64,000 bases of DNA from Xanthobacteraceae bacterium (lineage in GTDB: Bacteria > Pseudomonadota > Alphaproteobacteria > Rhizobiales > Xanthobacteraceae), in assembly GCA_030037895.1 (NCBI GenBank), contig JASHPW010000091.1, positions 1 through 64,000 of the forward strand, read 5' to 3'. The notes under the pieces were generated by a model. That model ran no database searches, was not told the DNA's origin, and worked only from the letters and a program-made list of their open reading frames with translations. Made by a program: the position numbers and the translations under genes. Shown piece after piece: positions 36,171 through 45,866 of this stretch (positions within the stretch are counted from its first letter, which is position 1; each line of letters begins with the position of its first letter).

Positions 36171-37142
36171 CTATGCGGTGCGGCTGCGGAACTGGCCGGT
36201 CTTGCGGAAGCGCCAGAGATAGTCCGGCACCACCGACGCGAACGAGGCGGGCACGATGCCGAGCGCTTCGAGCGTGCGGCCTTCGTGGTGGGCGGCGGCA
36301 GAGACGACGTTGTCGCGCTTGAGCAGGTCGACTTGGTCGGGGGTGACCGGCGGCTTGGGCAGGAACTGGAGGAACGCGGCCTGCAGCTTCATCAGCGCGA
36401 ACGGCACCGGCAACAGCAGTCGGTTGCGCTCGATAGTGGCAAGGACGAACGTCATCAACTCCTTGAACGTGCATATGTCCGGCCCGCCGATTTCGTAGAC
36501 CGTGCCGCGCTTCGTCTCGCCGTCGACCGCCTTGGCGATCGCCTGCGCCACGTCTCCGACGAACACCGGCTGAAAGCGCGTATGACCGCCGCCGGGAAGC
36601 GGCAGCGCCGGCGCGATGCGCGCAAGCGCGGCGAAACGGTTGAAGAAGTCGTCCTCGGGACCGAACACGATCGATGGGCGCATGATGATCGCTTCGCTCT
36701 GCGCCGCCAGCACCAGCCGTTCGCCAACCGCTTTCGACCGCGCGTAGCGCGAGGGCGAGTTCTCGTCGGCACCGATGGCCGAGACGTGGACGAGGCGCGC
36801 GTTTGCGGCCCGGGCGGCGAGCGCAACCGCCTGCGCCCCTTCCGCCTGAACGGCGTCGAATCGCTGGCGGCCCCTTTCGAACAGAATGCCGACCAGGTTG
36901 ATCACGGCATCGGCGTCGCGCGTCGCCGCGGTCACCGATTGCGGGTGCCGTACATTGGCTTGCACCGCGTGGATTTGGCCGACACGGCCGAGCGGCTGCA
37001 GATGCCCGGTCAGCTCCGGGCGGCGCACCGCGACGCGGATGAGGTAATTGCGGTTGGCGAGCGCGCGCACCACGTGGCGGCCGAGGAAACCCGAGCCGCC
37101 GAACACGGTGACGAGCGTGTCGGACCTGCTTTTCGCGCTCAT
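36171..37142 (-). CDS. NDUFA9-like NAD(P)-binding SDR protein (complex I-associated family)
   Basis: 323 residues from ATG 37142, MSAKSRSDTLVTVFGGSGFL. The Rossmann motif GGSGFLGRHVVRALANRNY, a DADAVINLVGILFE strand and YARSKAVGERLV (Tyr-x3-Lys) are present. The family is the atypical SDR related to the mitochondrial complex I subunit NDUFA9, widespread in alphaproteobacteria. A role in quinone or complex I biology is presumed, not shown. Confidence 0.9.
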   Translation of the reverse strand: MSAKSRSDTLVTVFGGSGFLGRHVVRALANRNYLIRVAVRRPELTGHLQPLGRVGQIHAVQANVRHPQSVTAATRDADAVINLVGILFERGRQRFDAVQAEGAQAVALAARAANARLVHVSAIGADENSPSRYARSKAVGERLVLAAQSEAIIMRPSIVFGPEDDFFNRFAALARIAPALPLPGGGHTRFQPVFVGDVAQAIAKAVDGETKRGTVYEIGGPDICTFKELMTFVLATIERNRLLLPVPFALMKLQAAFLQFLPKPPVTPDQVDLLKRDNVVSAAAHHEGRTLEALGIVPASFASVVPDYLWRFRKTGQFRSRTA

Positions 37143-37505
37143 TGGCGGCGGAATACTTGATCGCCGGCGGGCTGTATAGGGGGAAGCGGCGTGGTCCCGA
37201 GATGGCCGCCGGCAAGGTGTTGCGACAGCCGCCGGCAAGAGGCTTCGTCGAATGCCGCCGGCGCCCCCGCGCTGGCGTCCATGCGCAGCAGAACGAGAAC
37301 GAGGATGCCACAGGCTCCCGGGATGCAATAACGGTTCGCGGTTTTTATCGTCGCCGTGCTCAAGCTGTTTCCTCTGGCGATGAAGGTCGGAATCAACGGG
37401 AGCTTTTTGCTCGCGGTCGCGGCCGGGAGACACGTGAATGCGGACGCTGGCGAAAAGGCCGTTCCATTGACAAGGCCAGGACCGCTCCGTACCTATCGCC
37501 GCGCG
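37143..37505. other. Gene-free stretch upstream of tRNA-Leu
   Basis: 363 bases between the NDUFA9-like gene start and tRNA-Leu. It must hold promoters for both, but I could not pick convincing -35/-10 boxes. Short open frames occur on both strands, none with homology I recognise. Confidence 0.5.
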
Positions 37506-37590
<85 letters not shown>

Positions 37591-37685
37591 CCCCAAAACT
37601 GGGCTTCGATTTTGCTTAAGCGTTTGCCGGAAAAGTCCCACCAAGCGTTTCGGTGGGACACGATTCTATTCTTTTCGCGGTGGCG

Positions 37686-38963
37686 TCAGAAGAACCCTGA
37701 GATACCGCCGATTATACCGAGCGCGCACACAACCGACGAAACTCCGATCACTGCCCCAAGATACCAGCCGCGCAGGCGGTTCGCCTCGGGCAATGTCTTG
37801 ATCGCGAGCGCCGCCAAAAAGCCGACTACCAACGGCAACAGGAATGCGTTCAGAACTTGCGCGGCGATGTTCAGCCATACCAGATCGGAAACCCACCGCA
37901 CCGAAACGGCCGACCCGATGATGCAAGCCGCATAGACGCCAAAGAACCAACGCGCCCGGAAGGGGTGATATTCCAACGATCGGCGGTAGCCGGAAACTTC
38001 GCCAACGCCCCACGCCAGTGCCAAAGACGAGACGATAGCCGCCACCATCGCCGCGCCCAATACGCCCGCGCTGAACACAGCCTGGGCGGCCCCGCCGCCG
38101 AGAACCCGGCTTAAGGACACAATGATGTCGCCCACGCTATCTAAGGAAGTCGGTGTGAATCGGGTGCCCAAAGTGGCGGCTGCGGCAACCAGCACCGCCG
38201 CGGTCAGAAGCTGGGTCAGAATGGCACCAAAGGCGGTGTCCCACCGCTCCGCTGCAATATCGCGAGGTTTCAGCCGCTTTTCGACGACGGCCGATTGTTG
38301 ATAGAACACCATCCAGGGATTGAAGACCGCTCCGACAATAGCTGCCGCTAGATACAGAAATCGTCGATTGCCAAGCGGAATGTGCACGGCATCCCGGAGC
38401 ACCGACGCCAAATCCGGTTGGGCTGCGTAGGCAACGACGAAGAAGGCCAACTCGAACAAGCCGATTATGAGCGCCGTCCGTTCGATTCGTCTGTAGGAAC
38501 CGGTGGCCACCATCAGCAATAAGACCGCCGAGCTGAGCGACAGCGTGAAAGAGCGCGGCAGGCTGTACAGTTCGCCGATGCCGGCGATGCCCGTGAACTC
38601 GGTAATCAACGAACCGATGGTGGCCGCTGCCAAGCCTGCCACCGACAGCCAAGCCCACCCGCGTCCAAAGAACTCGCGGATCAATTCACCATGGCCACGC
38701 ATGGTGAAGATGCCCAGCCGAACCGTCAGTTCCTGTATCATGTAGAGCATGGGGATCAGCAGAAACAGCAGCGGCAACAAGTGATAGCGCCACTGCGCGC
38801 CAGCCGCGGCGGCGGTGACGACGTTGCCAGCATCCGTGTCCGCGAGCATGACCAGAAGCCCCGGCGCCCATACGGCAATGAAGCGGAGGGGGGAGGCCCG
38901 CGTCACGCGATGCCACCAGTCCACGGCCGGTTTTGTTGAATATCTTTTCTCCGCGGGCCGCAT
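37686..38963 (-). CDS. NRAMP-related divalent metal transporter
   Basis: 425 residues with about eleven membrane helices (LeuT fold). The helix-1 metal-binding motif reads LADTDAGNVVTAA in place of the canonical DPGN of NRAMP manganese/iron carriers, and the helix-6 motif reads NPWMVFYQQSAVVEK in place of the MPHN-type segment. Such replacements occur in NRAMP-related magnesium-type transporters (NRMT) described from other bacteria, so Mg or another hard cation is possible. The metal is not settled by sequence. It converges on tRNA-Leu. Confidence 0.85.
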   Translation of the reverse strand: MRPAEKRYSTKPAVDWWHRVTRASPLRFIAVWAPGLLVMLADTDAGNVVTAAAAGAQWRYHLLPLLFLLIPMLYMIQELTVRLGIFTMRGHGELIREFFGRGWAWLSVAGLAAATIGSLITEFTGIAGIGELYSLPRSFTLSLSSAVLLLMVATGSYRRIERTALIIGLFELAFFVVAYAAQPDLASVLRDAVHIPLGNRRFLYLAAAIVGAVFNPWMVFYQQSAVVEKRLKPRDIAAERWDTAFGAILTQLLTAAVLVAAAATLGTRFTPTSLDSVGDIIVSLSRVLGGGAAQAVFSAGVLGAAMVAAIVSSLALAWGVGEVSGYRRSLEYHPFRARWFFGVYAACIIGSAVSVRWVSDLVWLNIAAQVLNAFLLPLVVGFLAALAIKTLPEANRLRGWYLGAVIGVSSVVCALGIIGGISGFF

Positions 38964-39278
38964 CGCTCGAATCTGGAGAGTTGAAGGTGGCCCGTTCTCC
39001 TGACCTTACGGAGATCTCCTGACGTACAGAGAAGGCGGCTGACACGGCCGCAAGGATTCCAATTTGCCGACCGCAAAGATATCGATGACGTAATCAGGTG
39101 GGCGTTTGCAGGTAAAGATGAGATCACCGATCCGTGCCTCTTGCCCTGTCGCCGTCCCTCACGGCTCCGCCTTCGCGGGCGCCTGTCTTAAGGCATTCCC
39201 GGATCGGCGGATAATAGGCGGGTCGCCGCCGATCCGGTGCTCGACGAAGCGGGCGAGCCGATCATGTCGTTGAGCCCT
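38964..39278. other. Gene-free stretch between the NRAMP-related gene and the hydrolase gene
   Basis: 315 bases with no credible open frame, RNA gene or hairpin that I can identify. It contains the promoter region of the NRAMP-related gene. I looked for a metal riboswitch and saw no recognisable conserved core. Confidence 0.45.
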
Positions 39279-39899
39279 CTATCGACGCAGTGCCGCGGCG
39301 ATCTCGGCGCAGGTTAACGTGCGGCCGACATTCGTCAGCGCGTAATTGAGGCCTGCGCGCTGCCAATCGTCGTTCACGGTCGAGGTGCCGTCGCTGGCGA
39401 CGATCACCTCGTAGCCGGCGTCGGCCGCATGGCGGGCGGTATGCTCGATCGACATGTTGGTCCAGGCGCCGGTGATGATGAGCGTCTCGGCGCCGAACCC
39501 GCGCAACAGGCTGTCGAGTTTGGTACCGAAGAAGCCGTTCATGCGCATCTTTTCAATCACGGTGTCGCCCTGCTGGGGTTCGAGGCCGGCGACGGGCGCT
39601 GCGCCCCAGCTACCACGCACTACGGCCTTGGCCTCCTTGAGGCCTTGGAACAGTGGCGCGTTTAGCTTCAGCCCCGGTGCTCCCGGCTCGACGATATAAT
39701 GGATGTGGATCACCGGCACGCCGAGCGCCCGAGCCGCTTTGGCGAGCCCGGCTACGTTGGCGACAATGTTCTGACTTGCGGCATGTTTCGGGGCACCGGA
39801 GTCGGCAAACGCTCCTCCCTCACTAATCACGTCGTTCTGCAAATCTTGGATGATCATTGCCGCAGACGACGGATTTACACGCAAAACTTCTTTGGCCAT
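39279..39899 (-). CDS. Isochorismatase-fold hydrolase with Ser replacing the catalytic Cys
   Basis: 206 residues; the ATG follows AGGAGGAAAAAG. The isochorismatase-like triad can be placed: Asp19 in MIIQDLQND and Lys117 in IEKMRMNGFFGT. The nucleophile position in GAWTNMSIEHTARHAADAGY is Ser150, where cysteine hydrolases have Cys (TNVCVE). Isochorismatase itself lacks this Cys and acts on a vinyl ether, so the Ser form may not be an amidase. It is the last gene of the GntR-controlled cluster, 10 bases after the lactonase gene. Confidence 0.85.
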   Translation of the reverse strand: MAKEVLRVNPSSAAMIIQDLQNDVISEGGAFADSGAPKHAASQNIVANVAGLAKAARALGVPVIHIHYIVEPGAPGLKLNAPLFQGLKEAKAVVRGSWGAAPVAGLEPQQGDTVIEKMRMNGFFGTKLDSLLRGFGAETLIITGAWTNMSIEHTARHAADAGYEVIVASDGTSTVNDDWQRAGLNYALTNVGRTLTCAEIAAALRR

Positions 39900-39909
39900 C
39901 TTTTTCCTC

Positions 39910-40815
39910 CTACTTCATGTATGGCAGCTTGTTGCCGCCGATTTTCAGATTGATCTTGTAGAGCGAGGTCGACGCGCAGATGAAAAGGGTCTTCCAATCG
40001 TCGCCGCCCCAGTTGAGGTTGCCGACGTTCTCAGGCACATCGATGCGGCCCAATAACTCGGCCTTGGGGCTTATGACCCAGATGCCGCCGGGGCCGGTGA
40101 CGTAGATGTTGCCCGCGGCGTCGCATTTCATACCGTCGGGGATGCCCTCCTCGATGACGCCGGTGCCGATGTGATCGAAGAACATCTGACCATTGCCGAT
40201 GGTGCCGTCGGCATTCCGCCGGAAGACGCGGATGTGGCCGCGTGGGCTGTCATTGATGTAGAGCAGAGACTCGTCGGGCGAAAAACAAAGGCCATTGGGC
40301 TGCTCGAAGTCATCGACTAGGAGTTGCAGCTCCTGGCCCGACGGCTGCACGCGGTAGACGCCCTGGAATTTCAGGTCCTGCTTGCGCTCCAGCCCGAAGT
40401 CCGGCGTGCGGCCGTAGGTCGGGTCGCTGAAATAGATGCTCTTGTCGCGGGCGACGATGACATCGTTGGGGCTGTTGAGCTGCGTTCCCTTGTAGTGCGA
40501 GGCGACGGTCTGGCGGCTGCCGTCGGCGCGCAGGCGTATGACCGAGCTGGTCACGTGCTCGCAGATCAGAAGATCGCCGCTCGTCTCGTAAGTCAGGCCG
40601 TTGCCCTTGTTCGAGGGCCGCGCCACTTCGCGCACACCGCTCGTAGCATCCCAGCGCCGGCGCACGTCACCCGGCATGTCGCTGAACAGCAGATACTTGC
40701 CGGCGTGGTTCCAGACCGGGCCTTCGGTAAAGGTGAACCCGGTGCCGAGCCGTTCCACCTTGGCACCCTTGGGCACCAGTTCGTAGAAGCGCTCAGTATT
40801 GGTAATCGTTTCCAT
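39910..40815 (-). CDS. SMP-30/gluconolactonase-like sugar lactonase
   Basis: 301 residues with a six-bladed propeller pattern: LGTGFTFTEGPVWNHAGKYL, LTYETSGDLLICEHVTSSVI, LNSPNDVIVARDKSIYFSDP and EEGIPDGMKCDAAGNIYVTG. The metal site residues Glu (FTEGP), Asn (SPND) and Asp (PDGMK) are all visible. These enzymes open sugar lactones made by sugar dehydrogenases, which fits the dehydrogenases and sugar-type transporter in the same gene string. The ATG follows GGGAGACAGAG. Confidence 0.9.
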   Translation of the reverse strand: METITNTERFYELVPKGAKVERLGTGFTFTEGPVWNHAGKYLLFSDMPGDVRRRWDATSGVREVARPSNKGNGLTYETSGDLLICEHVTSSVIRLRADGSRQTVASHYKGTQLNSPNDVIVARDKSIYFSDPTYGRTPDFGLERKQDLKFQGVYRVQPSGQELQLLVDDFEQPNGLCFSPDESLLYINDSPRGHIRVFRRNADGTIGNGQMFFDHIGTGVIEEGIPDGMKCDAAGNIYVTGPGGIWVISPKAELLGRIDVPENVGNLNWGGDDWKTLFICASTSLYKINLKIGGNKLPYMK

Positions 40816-40856
40816 GTCTCTGTCTCCCTGGGCTTGCCGTTACGCGGACGGCTCCG

Positions 40857-41882
40857 CTAGATTTGCATCCGTGGATGCGGACTGCGCGCGTAGAGCGCGA
40901 TGGTTGGAATGATGAGCGCGCCGAGGATCGCCTCCTGCGCCGCCGACGAGAGGTCGTTACCGGCAAGGATGGTCTGCAGCACCGTCAGGATGAGAACGCC
41001 GAGCACGCTCTGACCGTAGCCGCCACGGCCGCCGACGAGCGAGGTGCCGCCAATCAGTACCGCCGCGATCGTAGTGAAGAGATAGGGATCGCCGACGCCG
41101 GCATAACCGCTGCCGGTGTAGCCGAGCAGAAGCACGCCAGTCATTGCCGCCATGACGGCGCTGAGGCTGAAGACCAGGATCCACAGCCTCTCGTTCGGCA
41201 ACAACACCCGCTCGGCGGCGGACTGGTTGCCGCCGAGAGCATAGATGCTGCGGCCGACCCAACTCTGCCGCAGCATGAAGATGATGAGCGCAGCCAGCGC
41301 CGCCCAGAGCAGCACCGCGGGTGCGACGCCGATTGCCTTGTCGGCTACGGCAAAATTTTGGATCCAATCCGGAATTTGGCCTTCGATCGTGCCGCCCGAG
41401 ATGCCGGCGTTGCCGCTGCCGCTGACCAAGATCTGGACGATGCCAAGCACGGCGTTGCCGACCCCCAGCGTCACCACCAGCGACTGCCCGCGCAGGCGAT
41501 GGCTGACGAAACCGCTGAGGGCGCCAATGGCGGCAGCGAGCGCAAGGACGACGAGGATTCCCGGCACCGATGGAACGCCTTCGTTCATCAGCTTAACCAA
41601 GCCGACATTGGCGGCGCCGACGACGAATGGGATGGAGATGTCAAGGCCGCCGATCAGCGCGCATAGCGTCTGCCCGATCGTTGCCATGCCGAGAAATGAG
41701 GCGAAGACCAAGTTCGAGCGTAAGTTGACGAGCGACCAGAAGCCGTCGATCGTCGCAGCGCCATAGGCGATCAGCGCAGCGAGCGCGACTGCCGCAAGAA
41801 CCGTGCTCTTGTATTGCATCACGGCCATGCCGAGGCTGAGCCGGCGGTTGGGGTGGGCACGGCCTGCGTCGATGGCGGTCAT
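40857..41882 (-). CDS. Sugar-type ABC transporter permease (RbsC-like), subunit 2
   Basis: 341 residues from ATG 41882, which overlaps the stop of the other permease (ATGA). About eight to ten membrane segments; LCALIGGLDISIPFVVGAAN, VVTLGVGNAVLGIVQILVSG, IYALGGNQSAAERVLL and IGGTSLVGGRGGYGQSVLGV are the RbsC/AraH-family blocks. It should pair with the permease encoded just upstream to form a heterodimeric channel. Confidence 0.93.
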   Translation of the reverse strand: MTAIDAGRAHPNRRLSLGMAVMQYKSTVLAAVALAALIAYGAATIDGFWSLVNLRSNLVFASFLGMATIGQTLCALIGGLDISIPFVVGAANVGLVKLMNEGVPSVPGILVVLALAAAIGALSGFVSHRLRGQSLVVTLGVGNAVLGIVQILVSGSGNAGISGGTIEGQIPDWIQNFAVADKAIGVAPAVLLWAALAALIIFMLRQSWVGRSIYALGGNQSAAERVLLPNERLWILVFSLSAVMAAMTGVLLLGYTGSGYAGVGDPYLFTTIAAVLIGGTSLVGGRGGYGQSVLGVLILTVLQTILAGNDLSSAAQEAILGALIIPTIALYARSPHPRMQI

Positions 41883-42895
41883 TTGCCCCACCTTGCCAGC
41901 CACTTGCCGTCGTCCGGCCGCGTCGTCGAGAGGCTTGCGAGGATTGCCCCCGCGACCAGCGCCGCGACCAGCACGGCCCCGGTCGCGAACTGCGTCCAAT
42001 AGCTTGCATTCAAGCCGAAATTGAACGTCGAAAGAACGTAAGAAATCAACCAGATATCAATGGCGCCGAGAACGGAGCCGATGCCCTTGGCCCGGCCGCC
42101 GCCGAGACTCGCGCCGCCAATGACGAGTGCCGTCACCGCGTTCAGCGTATAGGGCGCGCCGGCGGTCGGGTCGGCCGAGCCGATGAGCCCGGTGTACATG
42201 ACGCTCGCGATGCCGACGAACACGCCGGCGATGACATGGGCGCCGATCCGCGTCGGGATCAGCGAAATCCCGCTGACGAAGGCGGTGCGGTCGTTCGCGC
42301 CCATGAGGCGGATGTTGCGGAAAAAGGTCGTCCGCGACACCAGCCACCACAACACGAACGCAGCGAGTGGGACGTAGAGGATCGGCGAGAAGATCGTGGA
42401 CGCCGAGCCGAAATTGGAAAGCCAAGCCGGTGCCGTGCCGCCCGAGTGGGGCAAGATGACCGTATTCGAGCCGTCGACCACGAGGTACACGGCGAGCGTC
42501 ACCACCACGGTGCTGATGCGCAGCGTCGCAATCAGCGTGCCCATCGCCGCCTGAAGCAGAACGCCGAGTCCGATGGCGCAGGCGAAGACGGCGACCGGCC
42601 CGGTCAGGTCGATCTTTGTCAGCCCGAGGACGATCGTGATGTTGATCAGGGTCATTATCGGGCCGATCGAAAGGTCGACGCCGGCCGGACCGGCGATGGC
42701 GATCGGGGTCAGCGCCAAGGTAGCAAGGACCAGCGGTGAGGCGCCGATGAGGGCACCGGCAAGCCCGTCGGAGGTGAAAAGATGCGGGCCGCGGATCGCG
42801 GCGATGACGAGCAGCACCACGAAGAGGATTGCCGGCGTCGCCAACGAGCGCTGCCTGTTGATGCCGCGCAAGGCCACGGCCTCAGTGCTGGGCAT
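41879..42895 (-). CDS. Sugar-type ABC transporter permease (RbsC-like), subunit 1
   Basis: 338 residues from ATG 42895, MPSTEAVALRGINRQRSLAT, overlapping the ATPase gene by 14 bases. The family blocks are IAGPAGVDLSIGPIMTLINI, IRLMGANDRTAFVSGISLI and IGGASLGGGRAKGIGSVLGA. The longer open frame upstream lies inside the ATPase gene and is not coding. Confidence 0.92.
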   Translation of the reverse strand: MPSTEAVALRGINRQRSLATPAILFVVLLVIAAIRGPHLFTSDGLAGALIGASPLVLATLALTPIAIAGPAGVDLSIGPIMTLINITIVLGLTKIDLTGPVAVFACAIGLGVLLQAAMGTLIATLRISTVVVTLAVYLVVDGSNTVILPHSGGTAPAWLSNFGSASTIFSPILYVPLAAFVLWWLVSRTTFFRNIRLMGANDRTAFVSGISLIPTRIGAHVIAGVFVGIASVMYTGLIGSADPTAGAPYTLNAVTALVIGGASLGGGRAKGIGSVLGAIDIWLISYVLSTFNFGLNASYWTQFATGAVLVAALVAGAILASLSTTRPDDGKWLARWGK

Positions 42896-44495
42896 CGCCG
42901 AGGCCCTGTAAGTTGGTGTAGCCAAACATCGCGGCGAGCACGGCATCGCTCGTGATCTCGCTGGCCGCAAGCGTGCGGAAAACGGTCTGCGACCTGAACA
43001 CGAAGACGCGGTCGCACAGACCGAGGAACTCCTCGATCTCGTTGGAAAGAAATAACACGACCTTGCCCGCCGTCGCCAAGCTGTGGAGCAAAGCGTAGAT
43101 GTCGTATTTGGCACCGATGTCGACGCCGCGCGTCGGATCATTCAGCGCCAGTACCAGGGGTGCGGCGGCAAGCGCGCGGCCGACCACGAGCTTCTGCTGA
43201 TTGCCGCCGCTCAACGAGTTGATCGGAGCGTCGGTGTGTCCCATGCGAATTGAAAGATTCTGCACCTGCTGCGAGAACATTCGTTTCACGCGCTGCCGAT
43301 TGATCACGCCGGCCCGCGCTGTCCGTCGGTATAATGCCACGCCGAAATTCTCGAATACCGAGAGATTGGGGAATATCCCTTCCACTTTCCGGTCGCCGGG
43401 GATGTAAGCCATGTTCGCCCGCTCGGCGGCTCTTGCGGAGTCGATCACGTGGCGAATCCCCCGGCTCGTGACTGTCACCTCGCCGGCGACCGGCTCGCGG
43501 AAGCCGGTGATGGTCTGCATGAACTCTACCTGGCCGTGCCCCTCGAGACCGGCCAGCCCGACAATCTCGCCGGCGCTTACCGTGAGATCGATCGGCGCAG
43601 CGTAGGGCGTAAGCTTGAGGCCTGAGACTGCGAGCGCTTTGTCGCCGACGGCGCGAGCTTCGCGCGCCGAGGGCCCGACAGCGGTTGGGCGCGATTCGCC
43701 GCGCATCAGTTCGAGCAGCCGTACCTCTGTAATCTCGGTACCTGTCAGCGTGCCGACGTCGACACCGTCGCTGAGAACGGTGGCGCGGTCGCAGATCGTG
43801 GTAAGCTCGTGAATGCGGTGCGAGACGAGCAGCACGCAAACGCCGTCCGCACGGAGCTGCCGCATCACATCGAAGAAACGCTCGGCACTGGAATGGTCAA
43901 GTGCCGCCGTCGACTCGTCGAAAACGATGACGCGCGGATGGCTGAGCAACGCCCGCGCGATCACGATCCATTGCCGCGTATTGAGTGGCAGTTCATTGAC
44001 CGGAACGTCGAGGTCAACGGGGGTGCCGACGAGACGGGTGAGCAACTCTTGCGCCTGCACCTGTTTTTTTCTCGACGACAGACGGGCACGGAACAGCCCG
44101 TCGTCGCCGACGAAGAGGTTGTCGAGAACGGTGGCACCCTCGGCGACGAGGATCTCCTGAAAGACGACTGCGATGCCCATCGCCCTTGCCGCGTGTGGGC
44201 TTGTCGGACGCTTACCGTTGACCTCGATTGTACCGGCATCGGGATGAAGTACGCCGGCGAGCAGTTTCGCCAGCGTGCTTTTGCCGCTGCCGTTTTCGCC
44301 CACGATCGCGTGTACTTCACCAGACCGCGCGGCGAACGAGCATGAACGCAGCGCATGGGCCTCGCCAAACGACTTGCTGACCTTGCGTACGACCACCGCG
44401 TCGATGCCGGGTGTCGTGGACACACCCGGCACCGGCGCGGCCATCAGATCGACGTTCCGCACTGCTGACGCCCCCGTTCTCGTCATCCAGTCCAC
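42882..44495 (-). CDS. Sugar-type ABC transporter ATP-binding protein with two ATPase domains (RbsA/MglA-like)
   Basis: About 537 residues, two nucleotide-binding domains. Domain 1 has Walker A GENGSGKSTLAKLLAGVL and Walker B VIVFDESTAALD, but its signature region reads ELPLNTRQWIVIARALL, far from LSGGQ. Domain 2 lacks a good Walker A (GLEGHGQVEFMQTIT) as usual for RbsA-like proteins, and has a canonical SLSGGNQQKLVVGRAL plus VLALNDPTRGVDIGA. The start is uncertain: a GTG at 44495 or an ATG nine bases later. It energises the two permeases. Confidence 0.92.
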   Translation of the reverse strand: MDWMTRTGASAVRNVDLMAAPVPGVSTTPGIDAVVVRKVSKSFGEAHALRSCSFAARSGEVHAIVGENGSGKSTLAKLLAGVLHPDAGTIEVNGKRPTSPHAARAMGIAVVFQEILVAEGATVLDNLFVGDDGLFRARLSSRKKQVQAQELLTRLVGTPVDLDVPVNELPLNTRQWIVIARALLSHPRVIVFDESTAALDHSSAERFFDVMRQLRADGVCVLLVSHRIHELTTICDRATVLSDGVDVGTLTGTEITEVRLLELMRGESRPTAVGPSAREARAVGDKALAVSGLKLTPYAAPIDLTVSAGEIVGLAGLEGHGQVEFMQTITGFREPVAGEVTVTSRGIRHVIDSARAAERANMAYIPGDRKVEGIFPNLSVFENFGVALYRRTARAGVINRQRVKRMFSQQVQNLSIRMGHTDAPINSLSGGNQQKLVVGRALAAAPLVLALNDPTRGVDIGAKYDIYALLHSLATAGKVVLFLSNEIEEFLGLCDRVFVFRSQTVFRTLAASEITSDAVLAAMFGYTNLQGLGDAQH

Positions 44496-44522
44496 GTGAA
44501 TGCACCCGTGAGTTTGCCGGCG

Positions 44523-45770
44523 CTACCCTTTCTTTTGCAGCGGATCTGCCGGCCGCTCGAAGTACATGTCCATCGTCTTGCGCGGGAACCACTCCTGGTA
44601 CGGCGGCTCGACCCATTCGTTGGAGGTATAGGTGGTGCCGGCAGGGAGCAGGTTCGCGAGATCCGAGTGTTTGATCGCCCCCGGCCCGATCAGGATGCTC
44701 GCGATCTTCGGTCCCTGACCCAGAAGCGTACGCAGCATGGCTTCCCAGCCTTCCTCCATCTCGTTGCCCGGAGGCCAAGCCTGATAGGTGAGCTTGAGCC
44801 AATCGGGATGGTCGCGCCAATAGGCGAGCGGGCCCATCTCGCCGCCAGCGGTGATCGGCACGATCTTCCGACCAGCCTGTTGCAGGGCACTCAACGCACC
44901 GAGGTCGCCCGGCGACTGGGAGGCGAGGCCATGGAGCGGCTGCGGATGGGTCGCGAGGAACTCCAGGACCTTGGTCTTGGCAACTGAATCCACCCAACTA
45001 CCATCGACAGTTCCGACGACTTTGATGCCCGGGAAGCCCTTCAAGCCGACCTCGTGGCCCCGGCGGAAATCGTCGCTCGCCTCGGCCTGTGGGATGCCCT
45101 GGACAATCAGAACGTTGCCTTTGCCGCCCATGCTCTGGCCGAGCGCTTGGCCTTGAAGTTTGCCGCCCAACGCGTAGTTGCCGCTGATCTGCAACGCATA
45201 GGGTGAAGTTACGCCGCCCTGGATGGCGACGAACAGCACTCCGTGATCGTAGGCATACTTAATGACGCCGTTCAGGGCCGTCGGCGCCGCGCCGATCGTC
45301 ATGATGGCGTCGCAGCCTTGATCGACGAGTTGGCGAATTTGTTGAATCTGCTTGGGGAGGTCGAGATTGGCCTCGGTGGTGATGACGTCGCGGACCAGAC
45401 CGGCCGCCTTGTATTTTGGCAACAGCACTTCCTGGAGCCGGGTTCGCGCACCGATGCGCCAAGTGTTGCCGCCGAACGAGCTGGCATAGCCGATCAGCCA
45501 GGGTGCCGACTTCTTTGGCTTGAAGTCATGATATACGCTTGCACCGAGCGGAGTCGTGGTTGCAAGCTCGTAATATTGCTGAACTTCGGCGGGCAGGCTC
45601 TTCAGTACCGACTCGCTGCCAGCGGCGGCCGCCCAGACTTTGGCCGACCCCACCAAGCCGCCCATGATACCTGCCGCGGCGACGCTGCCAGTCTGCAGCA
45701 GCGCGCGACGGCTAAGCTTGGCCGGCGTCAATTGCAGATTGTCGTGTTGATTCTTCCGGGTCGCTTCCAT
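44523..45770 (-). CDS. Sugar-type ABC transporter substrate-binding protein, Tat-exported
   Basis: 415 residues; the ATG follows GGGAGAAACCG. The twin-arginine signal LSRRALLQTGSVAAAGIMGG indicates export as a folded protein. The mature domain is of the ribose-binding Peripla_BP_4 type: WLIGYASSFGGNTWRIGART, IQQIRQLVDQGCDAIMTIGA, GNVLIVQGIPQAEASDDFRR and VVGTVDGSWVDSVAKTKVLE. The ligand is unknown; the neighbouring lactonase and alcohol dehydrogenase suggest a sugar, polyol or related acid. Confidence 0.92.
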   Translation of the reverse strand: MEATRKNQHDNLQLTPAKLSRRALLQTGSVAAAGIMGGLVGSAKVWAAAAGSESVLKSLPAEVQQYYELATTTPLGASVYHDFKPKKSAPWLIGYASSFGGNTWRIGARTRLQEVLLPKYKAAGLVRDVITTEANLDLPKQIQQIRQLVDQGCDAIMTIGAAPTALNGVIKYAYDHGVLFVAIQGGVTSPYALQISGNYALGGKLQGQALGQSMGGKGNVLIVQGIPQAEASDDFRRGHEVGLKGFPGIKVVGTVDGSWVDSVAKTKVLEFLATHPQPLHGLASQSPGDLGALSALQQAGRKIVPITAGGEMGPLAYWRDHPDWLKLTYQAWPPGNEMEEGWEAMLRTLLGQGPKIASILIGPGAIKHSDLANLLPAGTTYTSNEWVEPPYQEWFPRKTMDMYFERPADPLQKKG

Positions 45771-45866
45771 CGGTTTCTCCCTTGTTAAAAACTTAGTTAT
45801 GGATGTATGTGAACGACGTTCACCCTGCTTCGCGCACTTCGAGTCTTTAGTTTGGCCTCGCCCCCT

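Noticed and set aside
35968-37311. 447-residue minus-strand frame overlapping the NDUFA9-like gene
   Set aside because: It is Arg/Pro-rich and offset by one base from the conserved SDR frame, so it is a shadow.
38964-39278. Possible metal riboswitch ahead of the NRAMP-related gene
   Set aside because: No recognisable conserved core or terminator-antiterminator arrangement was seen.
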